A DNA stretch of 56,132 bases from Rhodocyclaceae bacterium (GCA_029982755.1 JARRBR010000003.1:1-56132); one strand, 5' to 3'. Positions 40,121 through 50,726 are shown, counted from the first letter of the stretch. The notes: generated by a model not told the origin, from the letters alone. A program made the numbers and translations.

Positions 40121-41152
40121 CTAGTGATCCTTGAGCGCGCGGAAGCCCGCCTCGTTCTGGCGTGCAGCTTCGTCGGCGACCCAGCTCAGCAGCGGGCCGT
40201 CGGGGTTGCCGGCCTGCGTCTGTGCGCAGGCATCGACGCATTGGCGGCACTGGGTGCAGGTGAACATGTGGCGCTTGATGTTGCGCGGACGCAGCCGCAT
40301 CGGGCACACCGCATCGCAGGCGGACTGGCGATCGGGCAGGCAGGTGGCGCAGTCGGTTGCGCGCTCGCGCTTGAAGCCGACCACCATCGCATCCTTGTTG
40401 CCCATCCACGCCAGGCTCTGGAACAGGCCGACCGCGCATACGAAGCGGCAGAAGAGGTGGCGGGCGAACAGAAATTCGAGGCTCAGCACCACGGTCGCGG
40501 CGGTGATGAAGATGAACTGGTTGCGGGTGAGTTCGCCGTGGAAGAGGTTTCCATAGACCTCGGCCGGCGGCAGCAGATAGCTCAGCAGCACCACCGCCCA
40601 CAGGAAGGCGAAGGCGACCGCGGCCGGCACCACCACGCCCCACCAGCGCGCATCGACCTTCGCCGGCGTGCCGTCGGGCTTCCAGGCCGGCAGGCGATGG
40701 TGTTCCCACACGGAGGGCTTGCCCGAGGCACGCGCCATCAGGCGGTTGATGGTCTCCACCACCGAGAAGTGCGGGCACAGCCAGCCGCAATACAGCCGGC
40801 CCCAGCGCCAGGCGACGCCGATGACCAGCGCGGCGACGGCGAGCAGGGGAAGGAACAGGTTGACGATGATGTTGCCTGCCGCCTCCAGCGCGCTCGCCTC
40901 GCCGGCGAGGAAGGGATCGAGGCCGAGCCGCCACTCCATGCCGAGCAGCCAAGCGTGATCGGCGTTCAGGTCGTAGCGGAAGAGGTCGAAGACCGGCGCC
41001 AGGATGAAGAGCACGAAGAAACCGACCTGCATCGCGGTGCGCAGGCGCTGCGCACGCTGCGGCTGCGCCGGGGCGACGCCGGCGCCGACCGGCGCGATCG
41101 GAATCACGCGGCGGGCAGCGGGGGTGGAGGGGGCGGCGGGCGCGCGGGCCAT
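40121..41152 (-). CDS. membrane polyferredoxin of the NapH/CcoG/NosR-like family in the nor operon
   Basis: This protein of 343 residues has four or five membrane helices, two cysteine pairs beside helices (C122-G-W-L-C126-P; C235-R-F-V-C239) and a C-terminal cytoplasmic domain with two ferredoxin-type cysteine sets (C268, C271, C279, C283; C299, C302, C305, C309). This layout matches the NapH, CcoG and NosR C-terminal group, which moves electrons across or along the inner membrane or helps copper/oxidase maturation. Within a norQ-norD operon it may reduce a cofactor during NO reductase assembly; that is inference. It sits 14 bases after the small membrane protein gene. Confidence 0.85.
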   Translation of the reverse strand: MARAPAAPSTPAARRVIPIAPVGAGVAPAQPQRAQRLRTAMQVGFFVLFILAPVFDLFRYDLNADHAWLLGMEWRLGLDPFLAGEASALEAAGNIIVNLFLPLLAVAALVIGVAWRWGRLYCGWLCPHFSVVETINRLMARASGKPSVWEHHRLPAWKPDGTPAKVDARWWGVVVPAAVAFAFLWAVVLLSYLLPPAEVYGNLFHGELTRNQFIFITAATVVLSLEFLFARHLFCRFVCAVGLFQSLAWMGNKDAMVVGFKRERATDCATCLPDRQSACDAVCPMRLRPRNIKRHMFTCTQCRQCVDACAQTQAGNPDGPLLSWVADEAARQNEAGFRALKDH

Positions 41153-41166
41153 GATGCTGTCGCCGC

Positions 41167-41574
41167 CTAGTCGCGCTCGCGCGGTCCGAAGACGGGGTAG
41201 CGCCAGCTGCGGCCGTTGATCGCGCGCGACAGCCCCATCACGCCGAGCAGGATCAGGCTCGAGTGCACGAAGGTGAAGTACAGCACGCCGATGACCCAGG
41301 TCCACGGGTTGTCGAAGCCGCCGAGCAGGAAGATTGCGACGCTGATGACGACCAGCAGCAGGCCGCCCCAGATGCAGGTCCACCCGGTCTGGCGCAGATG
41401 GTTGCGCACCAGCGGATCGGGGTGGTCGCGGTTCATCGCCCACACCACCATCAAGGCGAGAAAGGCCAGGCCCGGCAGCAGCATCAGGTTGATCAGGAAC
41501 AGCGCCTCGGCCACGACCGCCAGGCGCGGGCCTGGCATGACGTGCTTGAGGGGGTCGGGACGATCGATGCTCAT
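41167..41574 (-). CDS. small membrane protein, DUF4870-like, in the nor operon
   Basis: This 135-residue protein has three or four hydrophobic helices: one near residues 20-45, then two more around ICWGGLLLVVISVAIFLL-like and YFTFVHSSLILLGVMG-like segments. NHLRQTGW before the second helix and the C-terminal ING-SWRYPVFG motif recall the DUF4870/Tic20-like family. The function is unknown. It lies between norQ and the polyferredoxin gene with short gaps on both sides, so it is almost certainly co-transcribed with the nor genes. Confidence 0.8.
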   Translation of the reverse strand: MSIDRPDPLKHVMPGPRLAVVAEALFLINLMLLPGLAFLALMVVWAMNRDHPDPLVRNHLRQTGWTCIWGGLLLVVISVAIFLLGGFDNPWTWVIGVLYFTFVHSSLILLGVMGLSRAINGRSWRYPVFGPRERD

Positions 41575-41595
41575 GCGGGCGCTCCGGCGCGGGCC

Positions 41596-42396
41596 TCAGC
41601 GGCCGAAGGTGGCGGCGACGACTTCCATCAGGCCTTCGGCGACCTCGGGGTCGTCCGTCAGGCTCTCGACGATGCCGACGCGGCAGGCCGCGACCGGGTC
41701 CATGCCGTCCTTGATCAGCAGCGCCGCATACACCAGCAGGCGGGTGCTGGCCGACTCCTCCAGATCGCGGTCCTTGAGCGAGCGCAGCGCACCGGCGATG
41801 GCCACCAGGCGGCGGGCCAGGTCGGGCGGGCAGGCGGTCTCGCCGATCAGCACCGCCTCTTCCTGCTCGGCGCGGGGGAAGTCGAAGCGCACGCTGACGA
41901 AGCGCTGGCGGGTCGAGGGCTTCATGCCCTTCAGCAGGTTCTGGTAGCCGGGGTTGTAGGACACCACCAGCATGAAGCTGGGCGGCGCCGCGAGCAGTTC
42001 GCCGGTCCGATCGATCGGCAGGATGCGGCGGTCGTCGGCCAGCGGGTGCAGCACCACGGTGGTGTCCTTGCGCGCCTCGACCACCTCGTCCAGGTAGCAG
42101 ATGCCGCCTTCGCGCACCGCGCGCGTGAGCGGGCCGTCGCACCACACCGTCTTGCCGTCGCCGATCAGGTGGCGGCCGACGAGGTCGGCGGCGGTGAGGT
42201 CGTCGTGGCAGGCCACGGTGTACAGCGGCAGGCCGAGGCGGGCCGCCATGTGGGCGACGAAGCGGGTCTTGCCGCAGCCCGTCGGCCCCTTGATCAGCAG
42301 CGGCAGGCGGTTCTTCCAGGCGTGCTCGAACACCGCGACCTCGTCGCCGGCGGGCTGGTAGAAGGGGATGTCGAGGTTGGGCGTGTCCGGCTTCAT
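41596..42396 (-). CDS. norQ: nitric oxide reductase activation AAA+ ATPase NorQ
   Basis: NorQ is a MoxR-type AAA+ ATPase that acts with NorD to make NO reductase active. The 266-residue product has Walker A GPTGCGKT at residues 37-44, Walker B in GGICYLDEV, the sensor segment VVSYNPGYQNL and a late arginine segment in STRLLVYAA. Length and motifs are typical. The ATG at 42396 overlaps the norF stop (ATGA), so the two are translationally coupled. Confidence 0.95.
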   Translation of the reverse strand: MKPDTPNLDIPFYQPAGDEVAVFEHAWKNRLPLLIKGPTGCGKTRFVAHMAARLGLPLYTVACHDDLTAADLVGRHLIGDGKTVWCDGPLTRAVREGGICYLDEVVEARKDTTVVLHPLADDRRILPIDRTGELLAAPPSFMLVVSYNPGYQNLLKGMKPSTRQRFVSVRFDFPRAEQEEAVLIGETACPPDLARRLVAIAGALRSLKDRDLEESASTRLLVYAALLIKDGMDPVAACRVGIVESLTDDPEVAEGLMEVVAATFGR

Positions 42397-42674
42397 TGTG
42401 CGAGTCCCTTGATGTAGGCGATGGCGATGACGGCCCAGACGACGATCATCCAGCCCATCGTGATGGCGCGCCACAGCAGCGGCGCGTGGCGCAGCGCCAT
42501 GAAATCGAGAATGATCACCGCGCCTTTCCAGAAGGAGATGACGGCGAGTGCGGCCACGCCCCAGCGCCCGGTCTCGCCCAGGGCGCCCATGCTCCAGGTC
42601 AGGAAGGTGGCCAGGAGCAGGGTCGCCCACAGGATGGTCGAGCTTCTGGGCGTGCCGTGCAGGCTTTTCGTCAT
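42393..42674 (-). CDS. norF: NorF-like small membrane subunit (cytochrome oxidase subunit IV family)
   Basis: This small membrane protein of 93 residues has three hydrophobic helices. The SFWKGAVIILDFMALRHAP segment is typical of prokaryotic oxidase subunit IV and NorF proteins. NorF accompanies NorE and appears to help NO reductase function without being part of the purified enzyme. I chose the ATG at 42674, which has a GAGGAG ribosome site at good spacing and overlaps the norE stop; a further upstream ATG at 42698 lies inside norE. Its stop overlaps norQ. Confidence 0.87.
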   Translation of the reverse strand: MTKSLHGTPRSSTILWATLLLATFLTWSMGALGETGRWGVAALAVISFWKGAVIILDFMALRHAPLLWRAITMGWMIVVWAVIAIAYIKGLAQ

Positions 42675-42684
42675 GGCCGGCTCC

Positions 42685-43296
42685 TCAGTGAATGACATAG
42701 ACCAGCGGGAACAGGATCAGCCACACCAGATCGACCATGTGCCAGTAGGCGGCGCCGGTCTCGAGGCCGTTCATGTCGCCGGGCCGGTAGCGGCCCTGGC
42801 GCGCGCCGTTCCACATCGCGATCAGGATCACCAGGCCCAGGATCACGTGCATGAAGTGGAAGAAGGTCAGCGACAGGTAGAACATGTGGAACGGGCTGCT
42901 GGACAGGCTGATGTTGTGCTCGAACGCAGCCGCATATTCCCCGAGCTTGACCACGATGAAGCCGAAGCCGGTGAGGATGGCGCCCACCAGCCAGTTGGCG
43001 CACTGGCGGGAGGCCTCGCGTTCGGCCGCCTGCACCGCGCGCACGACGAAGTAGCTGGCGGTGAGCAGCAGCACGGTGTTGAGCGCGCCGGCGTTGCGGT
43101 TCAGCGCGGCTTGCTCGGCATTGAAGAGCTCGATGTTGTTCGCGCGGGTGAAGGCGTAGGCGGCGAAGAACACCCCGAAGGCGAGCAGCTCGGCGAGGAT
43201 GAAGAACCAGATCGCGAGGTCGCCGGCGAGGCGAGGCCCCGCGTGGACATGCGCCTGGGCGGGCGACGCGGACAGCGTTGTAGTACTCGTTTCCAT
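42685..43296 (-). CDS. norE: NorE, cytochrome c oxidase subunit III-like protein
   Basis: The 203-residue protein has five or more membrane helices with the subunit III family pattern: LAIWFFILAELLAFGVFFAAY near the start, YLSLTFFHFMHVILGLVIL with conserved histidines, and AAYWHMVDLVWLILFPLVYV at the end. NorE helps NO reductase activity in Paracoccus. The ATG at 43296 begins METSTTT. A Dnr-like site sits so close upstream that transcription would begin next to the ATG. It is the first gene of norEFQ-DUF4870-polyferredoxin-norD-dnr. Confidence 0.9.
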   Translation of the reverse strand: METSTTTLSASPAQAHVHAGPRLAGDLAIWFFILAELLAFGVFFAAYAFTRANNIELFNAEQAALNRNAGALNTVLLLTASYFVVRAVQAAEREASRQCANWLVGAILTGFGFIVVKLGEYAAAFEHNISLSSSPFHMFYLSLTFFHFMHVILGLVILIAMWNGARQGRYRPGDMNGLETGAAYWHMVDLVWLILFPLVYVIH

Positions 43297-43303
43297 GCGC
43301 CGC

Positions 43304-43345
43304 AGTCTAGGCAAGCGCCCACGGTTTTAACTTGATCGTGGTTAA
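43304..43345 (-). promoter_or_regulatory. Dnr/Fnr-like box and -10 of the norE operon, overlapping the epd stop
   Basis: On the minus strand TTAACCACGATCAA (complement of 43332-43345) has two mismatches to TTGAT-N4-ATCAA. TAGACT (complement of 43304-43309) is a four-of-six -10 at the spacing for an activator at -41.5. The predicted start is near 43297, one base from the norE ATG. The box includes the TAA stop of the epd-like gene (43342-43344). Confidence 0.6.
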
Positions 43346-44511
43346 TTGGAATCCGCCACGGCCGGCGCGGCGATGCCCAGCCAGTGACGGGTGACGTCCA
43401 CCATCCGGCTGGCGAAGCCCCACTCGTTGTCGAACCAGACAATCAGGTTGACCATGCGCGGCCCGATGCTGTGCGTCTGCCCGCCGTCGACGATGGCCGA
43501 ATGCGGGTCGTGGTTGAAGTCGATCGAGGCGTGTGCCTCGTCCGAATACGCGATCAGGCCACGGTAGCAGCCGCCGGCGGCCTCGCGCAGCAGGCGGTTC
43601 ACCTCGCCCGGCTCGATGTCGCGGGCGAGGGTGAGCACCATGTCGATCGCCGACACGTTGTGGGTGGGCACGCGGATCGCCTTGGCCTTCACGCGCCCGG
43701 CCAGCTGCGGCAGCAGGCGCTCGACGCCGCGGGCGAGTCCGGTCGACACCGGGATGATGGACTGCATCGCCGAGCGCGTGCGGCGCAGGTCGGTGTGATG
43801 GTAGCCGTCGATCAGCGGCTGGTCGTTCATCGCCGAGTGCAGCGTGGTGAGCAGCGCCTGCTCGATGCCGATCGCCCGGTGCAGCAGGTCGAGCACCGGC
43901 ACCACCGCGTTGGTGGTGCACGAGGCGTTGGACACCAGGCCCTCGCGACCGTCCAGTTCGTCATGGTTGATGCCGAACACCACGGTCGCGTCCACGTCCT
44001 CGGCACCGTTGCCGGGATGCGAGAGCAGCAGGCGGGGACAGCCGGCGTCGAGGAAGCGGTTCAGCTCGCTGCGGCTGCCGTACTGGCCGGAGCACTCGAC
44101 GAGGAGGTCGATCTCCAGCGCCGCCCAGTCGAGCTCCTCGGGGGTGTGGGCGTGGCTGACGGCGATCGGCTGCTCGGCGACGATCAGCGTGTCCTCGGTG
44201 CAGTCGACCGCACCGGGGAAGCGGCCGTGGGTGGAGTCGAAGCGGGTCAGGTAGGCGATGCTGGCGAGGTCGGCAGGCTCGTTGATCGCCACGACGCGGA
44301 ACTGGCCGCCGAGTCCGGCTTCATGCAGCGCGCGCAGATAGCAGCGCCCGATGCGGCCATAGCCGTTGATCGCGATGCGGAAGGCGGGGCGGGCGGCGGC
44401 GCCCGTGGCGGACTGATCTGCTGAGGGGGCGGGCGGGGTGGCGAACGGGGGCACGGCGTACTCGGGACGATCGTAGGGATGCGGCGCGCTTGCGCTGCGG
44501 CAGCCCCACAT
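43342..44511 (-). CDS. epd: erythrose-4-phosphate / glyceraldehyde-3-phosphate dehydrogenase family protein, Epd-like
   Basis: The protein has a GAPDH fold: FRIAINGYGRIGRCYLRAL (NAD binding), the catalytic SNASCTTNA cysteine, and HSAMNDQPLIDGYHHTDLRRTRSA. Its end VWFDNEWGFASRMVD and the segments HSAMNDQ and DFNHDPHSAIVDG are nearer to erythrose-4-phosphate dehydrogenase, which feeds pyridoxal phosphate synthesis, than to glycolytic GAPDH. The start is uncertain. The ATG at 44511 gives 389 residues, with about 55 before the Rossmann fold; a GTG at 44454 gives a more normal length. The frame stays open to 44589, but that reaches the norB terminator. It is placed between norCB and norEF with no obvious link to NO reduction. 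Confidence 0.8.
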   Translation of the reverse strand: MWGCRSASAPHPYDRPEYAVPPFATPPAPSADQSATGAAARPAFRIAINGYGRIGRCYLRALHEAGLGGQFRVVAINEPADLASIAYLTRFDSTHGRFPGAVDCTEDTLIVAEQPIAVSHAHTPEELDWAALEIDLLVECSGQYGSRSELNRFLDAGCPRLLLSHPGNGAEDVDATVVFGINHDELDGREGLVSNASCTTNAVVPVLDLLHRAIGIEQALLTTLHSAMNDQPLIDGYHHTDLRRTRSAMQSIIPVSTGLARGVERLLPQLAGRVKAKAIRVPTHNVSAIDMVLTLARDIEPGEVNRLLREAAGGCYRGLIAYSDEAHASIDFNHDPHSAIVDGGQTHSIGPRMVNLIVWFDNEWGFASRMVDVTRHWLGIAAPAVADSN

Positions 44512-44587
44512 TCTAGCGGCCAGTCGGCGCCTCGCCGCGGGGATCGGCCACAAAAGCCGTGCGCAGGCCGCACCGTGACGAGCGGGC

Positions 44588-44615
44588 AAAAAAAAGGGGC
44601 GGCTATCGCCGCCCC
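44588..44615 (-). terminator. rho-independent terminator after norB
   Basis: GGGGCGGC (44596-44603) pairs with GCCGCCCC (44608-44615) around TATC. On the minus strand it is followed by eight Ts (complement of 44588-44595). It ends norCB and separates it from the epd-like gene. Confidence 0.93.
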
Positions 44616-44667
44616 AACCCCTTCCCCTGGATCGCCCAGGAGTTGCTACTTGAACACCTGCTAGATG

Positions 44668-46505
<1,838 letters not shown>

Positions 46506-46607
46506 GGAGTACTCCTCATCGCTTGTCTCGTTTTGTCCGAAAAGGTGTCAGGTTGCCCGGGTGGTTCAGGGGTTACCGCTATCCACGGCTGTGCCGATGG
46601 TGCTCGC

Positions 46608-46649
46608 ATTCTCCCGGCCACCCCCTGCCGTCTCCATGATTTGAATCAA
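46608..46649 (-). promoter_or_regulatory. Dnr/Fnr-type box and -10 upstream of norCB
   Basis: On the minus strand TTGATTCAAATCAT (complement of 46636-46649) matches TTGAT-N4-ATCAA with one mismatch. GAGAAT (complement of 46608-46613) is a four-of-six -10 at the expected distance. The predicted start is about 46601, giving a leader near 95 bases before norC. The rest of the 219-base gap to the amidase gene shows nothing else clear. Confidence 0.8.
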
Positions 46650-46724
46650 GAGCAAAACGGTCCATTGCTGGCAGGAATGCCGCGAACCCGGCCCGGCACG
46701 CGGGTTTCGGTTAGCATCCGGGCC

Positions 46725-47546
46725 ATGGCAAGACGATTTTTCGGGCCCCTGTCGCGTCGTTTCCCGCGTCCGTTCCTGTCTGGACTGGTGGGCGCCGGGC
46801 GTCATCTGCCGGCGCTGCTGCTCGGACTGGTGACCGCAGCCGCGCGCGCCGATGGTGAAGCGGGGGCGGCCGCATCGCCGGGCTGGATCGCCGTCGATGT
46901 CGGACACACCCTGGCGGCGCCGGGGGCGACCAGCGCACGCGGGCGCAGCGAATTCGAGTTCAACCGCGAGCTGGCCGGTCGCGTGGTGGAGGCGCTGCGC
47001 GCGCGCGGGTTCCGGGTCGGGCTGATCAACGCCGACGGCCGCATCGAGAGCCTGCACGCGCGGCCGCAGGCGGCGACGGGCGCGGGCTTCCTGCTCTCCA
47101 TCCACCACGATTCGGTCAACGCGCACGAACTACGCCCCTGGGAGTGGAGCGGCCAGGCGCTCGACTACAACGACGACTTCGCCGGGCATTCGCTGTTCGT
47201 GTCGCGCGACAACCCGGACACCGCGCGCAGCGTCCTGTGTGGGCGGGTGATCGGCGCCCGGCTGCAGCGCCTGGGTTTCGAGCCGACGCACAAGAACGGG
47301 CGCCGGCGCGCCTATGCCGACCGCGAGCATGCGGTGCATTACTACGACGGCCTCGCCGTGCTGCGCCATGCGCGCATGCCGGCGCTGCTGTTCGAAGCCG
47401 GGATCATCAAGAACCGCGACGAGGAAGTGTTGCTGCGCGATCCTGCGCGCCAGGCGCGCATGGCCGATGGCATCGCCACCGCGCTCGCCGCCTGCCTGCG
47501 CCATGGGCAGCCGGCGGACGACGAGGCGGGCGCCGACCGCCGATGA
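46725..47546 (+). CDS. N-acetylmuramoyl-L-alanine amidase (Amidase_3 type)
   Basis: The 273-residue protein belongs to the zinc amidase family that cleaves between muramic acid and L-alanine in peptidoglycan. An arginine-rich N-terminus and hydrophobic stretch suggest export (about residues 1-45). The catalytic domain has IAVDVGHT with the first zinc histidine, an EFEFNRELAGR segment with the glutamate ligand, LLSIHHDSVN with the next histidine, and ALLFEAGIIKNRDEE with the catalytic glutamate. It differs from AmiC in lacking an AMIN domain. It diverges from norC and converges with the BMP gene. Confidence 0.88.
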   Translation: MARRFFGPLSRRFPRPFLSGLVGAGRHLPALLLGLVTAAARADGEAGAAASPGWIAVDVGHTLAAPGATSARGRSEFEFNRELAGRVVEALRARGFRVGLINADGRIESLHARPQAATGAGFLLSIHHDSVNAHELRPWEWSGQALDYNDDFAGHSLFVSRDNPDTARSVLCGRVIGARLQRLGFEPTHKNGRRRAYADREHAVHYYDGLAVLRHARMPALLFEAGIIKNRDEEVLLRDPARQARMADGIATALAACLRHGQPADDEAGADRR

Positions 47547-47548
47547 AG

Positions 47549-47573
47549 GAACGGCCCCTGTGCGGGGCCGTTC
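47549..47573. terminator. hairpin between the amidase and BMP-family genes
   Basis: GAACGGCCCC (47549-47558) pairs perfectly with GGGGCCGTTC (47564-47573) around TGTGC. A proper T-run is missing, so termination strength is uncertain, but its place between convergent genes supports the role. Confidence 0.6.
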
Positions 47574-47600
47574 TGCGTGGCGAGGGAAGCCTCTCGTTTC

Positions 47601-48689
47601 TTACTTGGCGTTGGGCAGGCGCGAGGACACGCCCTGCACGAAATAGTCCATCTTGCCTAGCGCGTCGTCGTCCATCACCGCGCCCGCGGCCAGGCGCTCC
47701 TTGCCGCCCTGGTCCACGACCGGGCCGGTGAAGGGATGGAAGCTGCCGGTCGTGATCTTCGCCTCGATGTCGCGCACCAGGGTCTGCACGTCGGCCGGGA
47801 TCGCCGGGTTGAGCGGGGCGAGCTTGATCATGCCGTCCTTCATGCCGCCCCAGACCCTTTCGGGCTTCCAGGTGCCGTCGAGCACCGCGGCCACGGTGCG
47901 CGTGTAGAACTCGCCCCAGTGGTGGGTGGTCGCGGTCAGTTGCGCCTTGGGCCCGTACTTGGCCATGTCCGAGTGGTAGGCGAAGGCGTGCACGCCCTTT
48001 TCCTCTGCAGCCTGCACGGTCGCCGTCGAGTCGGTGTGGTGGGTGAGCATGTCGGCGCCCTGCGAGATCAGTGTCATCGCCGCCTCGCGCTCCTTGCCCG
48101 GGTCGTACCAGCTGTTGGCCCAGATCACGCGCACTTCGACGTTCGGGTTGACGCTGCGCGCGCCCAGCGTGAACGCGTTGATGCCCTGCAGCACCTCCGG
48201 GATCGGGAACGCGCCGACGTAGCCGAGCACGTTCGACTTGGTCATCTTGCCGGCGATCACGCCGTTGAGGTAACGGCCTTCGTAGAAGCGCGCGTTGTAG
48301 GGTGCGAAGTTCTTCGCCGACTTGTAGCCGGTGGCGTGCAGGAAGGTGACCTTGGGAAACTGGCGCGCGACGCGCTCGACGTAGTTCATGTAGCCGAAGC
48401 TGGTGGCGAACACGATCGTGCTGCCGCTGGCGGCGAACTCGCGGATCACGCGCTCGGCGTCGGCGCCCTCGGCCACGCTCTCGACGTAGCGGGTCTCAAT
48501 CTTGTTGCCGAGGGCCTTTTCCAGCGCCTTGCGGCCTTCGTCGTGCTGGTAGGTCCAGCCGGCGTCGCCGATCGGGCTGACATAGACGAAGCCGACCTTG
48601 GCCGGCGCCTCGGCAGTGGCGGTGAGCGGCAGGGTGGCGGCGACCGCGAGCGCGGCGGCAGACAGCATGAACTGGCGGCGTTGGATCAT
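47601..48689 (-). CDS. BMP family ABC transporter substrate-binding protein
   Basis: The 362-residue protein has a signal peptide (MIQRRQFMLSAAALAVAATL, to about residue 27, with a twin-arginine-like RR) and a basic membrane protein/PnrA-like binding fold: KVGFVYVSPIGDAGWTYQHDEGRKALE, the FATSFGYMNYV segment and GADMLTHHTDSTA. Family members bind nucleosides or purine-like ligands. No permease or ATPase genes of this type lie nearby. The ATG at 48689 has a GGAGAC site upstream. Confidence 0.88.
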   Translation of the reverse strand: MIQRRQFMLSAAALAVAATLPLTATAEAPAKVGFVYVSPIGDAGWTYQHDEGRKALEKALGNKIETRYVESVAEGADAERVIREFAASGSTIVFATSFGYMNYVERVARQFPKVTFLHATGYKSAKNFAPYNARFYEGRYLNGVIAGKMTKSNVLGYVGAFPIPEVLQGINAFTLGARSVNPNVEVRVIWANSWYDPGKEREAAMTLISQGADMLTHHTDSTATVQAAEEKGVHAFAYHSDMAKYGPKAQLTATTHHWGEFYTRTVAAVLDGTWKPERVWGGMKDGMIKLAPLNPAIPADVQTLVRDIEAKITTGSFHPFTGPVVDQGGKERLAAGAVMDDDALGKMDYFVQGVSSRLPNAK

Positions 48690-48822
48690 CGGGATGTCTC
48701 CTGGAGCGGTCGGGGGGGAGCTTGCGGTCGGGCAATTGTATCGACGCGGAAGGATGGCGGCATGCGCCGCCCGGCAGGGTCGGCAGCTGCGGATCATGCG
48801 CGCAGCTGCGAAGGCGCGGCGC

Positions 48823-49827
48823 TCAAGCCGTCGCGCGCACGCATTCGCGCACCAGCCCCGGGCCGCGGTAGATGAGGCCGCTGTAGAGCTGCACCAGCGC
48901 CGCACCGGCATCGAGCTTGGCGCGCGCCTGCGTGCCGTCGAGCACGCCGCCGGCGGCGATGATCGGCAACTCGCCCGCGAGCGCTGCGGAAAGGCGGCGC
49001 ACGACGGCGGTCGAGGCCTCGAACACCGGCGCGCCCGACAGCCCGCCCTGTTCGTTGCCATGGCGGATGCCCTGCACCTTGTCGCGGGCGATCGTGGTGT
49101 TGGTGGCGATCACGCCGTCGATGCGGTGGCGGCGCAGCGCATCGGCGATGTTCGCCACCTGCGCGTCGTCGAGGTCGGGGGCGATCTTGAGCGTCAGCGG
49201 CACGTAGCGACCGTGGCTGTCGGCCAGGCGCGTCTGCGCCGCCTTGAGACGGCCGAGCAGGTCGTCGAGCTCGGATTCGCCCTGCAGCTGGCGCAGGTTC
49301 TTGGTGTTGGGCGAGGAGATGTTCACCGTGACGTAGCTCGCCAGCGCATACACCTTGTCGAGGCAGGCGAGGTAGTCGTCGGCGGCGTTCTCGATCGGGG
49401 TGTCGAAGTTCTTGCCGATGTTGATGCCGAGGATGCCGCGATATTTCGCTTCGCGCACATGGGCGATCAGGGCGTCCACGCCATGGTTGTTGAAGCCCAT
49501 GCGGTTGATGATGCCCTGCACCTCGGGCAGCCGGAACATGCGCGGGCGCGGGTTGCCGGGCTGGGGCCGCGGGGTGATGGTGCCGATCTCGATGAAGCCG
49601 AAGCCGAGGCGGGCGAGGCCGTCGATCGCCTCGCCGTTCTTGTCCAGGCCGGCGGCGAGACCGATGCGGTTGGGGAAGCGCAGGCCCATGACTTCGACCG
49701 GGGTGGCGGGTTCGGGCTGGCCCGGCGGCAGCAGCTTGCCGGCGAAGTGGAGTCCGTGCAGGGTGAGGTCGTGGGCGTTTTCGGGGTCGAGCGAAAACAG
49801 CAGCGGGCGGATGAGTTCGTAGAGCAT
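48823..49827 (-). CDS. pyrD: dihydroorotate dehydrogenase (quinone), class 2
   Basis: PyrD oxidises dihydroorotate to orotate in pyrimidine synthesis and passes electrons to quinone at the inner membrane. The 334-residue protein has an N-terminal amphipathic region ([21 protein letters not shown]) typical of class 2. FMN-binding segments are [14 protein letters not shown] and [10 protein letters not shown], the active-site serine loop is [12 protein letters not shown], and the phosphate-binding end is IAAGGVLDG. The ATG is at 49827. bpt lies upstream on the same strand. Confidence 0.96.
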   Translation of the reverse strand: MLYELIRPLLFSLDPENAHDLTLHGLHFAGKLLPPGQPEPATPVEVMGLRFPNRIGLAAGLDKNGEAIDGLARLGFGFIEIGTITPRPQPGNPRPRMFRLPEVQGIINRMGFNNHGVDALIAHVREAKYRGILGINIGKNFDTPIENAADDYLACLDKVYALASYVTVNISSPNTKNLRQLQGESELDDLLGRLKAAQTRLADSHGRYVPLTLKIAPDLDDAQVANIADALRRHRIDGVIATNTTIARDKVQGIRHGNEQGGLSGAPVFEASTAVVRRLSAALAGELPIIAAGGVLDGTQARAKLDAGAALVQLYSGLIYRGPGLVRECVRATA

Positions 49828-49961
49828 CGGCGGATTGTAGCGATTCACCCGCCCCGGGGGGAGGCGGTCTCGGGCAGACGTCGGGATAAGGCGGATGGAC
49901 GAGGGGCCTGCGACGGTGGAGCGCGCGTCCGCCCGACCGCGGGCGAGATCCGCGGCACGGG

Positions 49962-50696
49962 TCAGCGGGCTCGGTTCGCGAGGGGCAAGGGCACCCAGTC
50001 GCCGTCGATCAGCGCCTCGAGCGGGCGGAAGCGCGACTTGTAGGCCATCTTCGGGCTCTCGCCGATCCAGTAGCCGAGATACACGTGCGGCAGGTCCAGC
50101 CGCCTGCAGGTCTCGATCTGCCACAGGATGCCGTAGGTGCCGAGCGCGCCGCGCGCCAGGTCCGGCTCATAGAACGTATAGACGCTCGACAGGCCGTCGG
50201 CGAGCAGGTCGATGACGCTGACCATGCGCAGCACGCCGTCCTCGCGGAATTCGATCAGCCGCGTATCGACGTGGCTCTGCAGCAGGAAGTGGCTGTACTG
50301 CTCGCGGTTGTCCAGATCCATGCCGCCGCCGGAGTGGCGTGCGGCCTGGTAGCGCTGGTAGAGCTGGTAGTGTTCTTCCGAGAAGTCGAGCGTGCGCTCG
50401 ATGGCGACCAGATCGCCATGCCTCGCCCATGCCCGGCGCTGGCTGCGGCCGGGCACGAAGCGCGCCACCGGCACGCGCACGGGCACGCAGGCGCGGCAGT
50501 GATCGCAATACGGCCGGTAGGTGAACACGCCGCTGCGACGGAAGCCGCGGCGCACCAGTTCGCCATACACCTGCGGATCGATCAGGTGCCCCGGGGTCGC
50601 GACCTGCGAACGTGCGCTGCGGTCGGGCAGGTACGAGCACGCGTACGGGGCCGTCGCGTAGAACTGGATCAGGGCGTACGGGTAGTCCTTCTGCAT
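49962..50696 (-). CDS. bpt: aspartate/glutamate leucyltransferase Bpt
   Basis: This 244-residue protein of the arginyltransferase-like family moves leucine from Leu-tRNA to proteins with N-terminal Asp or Glu, tagging them for ClpS-ClpAP degradation. It has the cysteine-containing [17 protein letters not shown] start, the [18 protein letters not shown] segment and the late [20 protein letters not shown] motif. It sits 30 bases downstream of aat, the second N-end rule transferase. The ATG at 50696 begins [11 protein letters not shown]. Confidence 0.95.
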   Translation of the reverse strand: MQKDYPYALIQFYATAPYACSYLPDRSARSQVATPGHLIDPQVYGELVRRGFRRSGVFTYRPYCDHCRACVPVRVPVARFVPGRSQRRAWARHGDLVAIERTLDFSEEHYQLYQRYQAARHSGGGMDLDNREQYSHFLLQSHVDTRLIEFREDGVLRMVSVIDLLADGLSSVYTFYEPDLARGALGTYGILWQIETCRRLDLPHVYLGYWIGESPKMAYKSRFRPLEALIDGDWVPLPLANRAR

Positions 50697-50726
50697 CGTG
50701 TCACGGTGCTTGGCGTTCGTTCACGG

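Noticed and set aside
47549-47573. Strong terminator after the amidase gene
   Set aside because: The stem is perfect but no T-run follows, so I list it only as a hairpin with moderate confidence.
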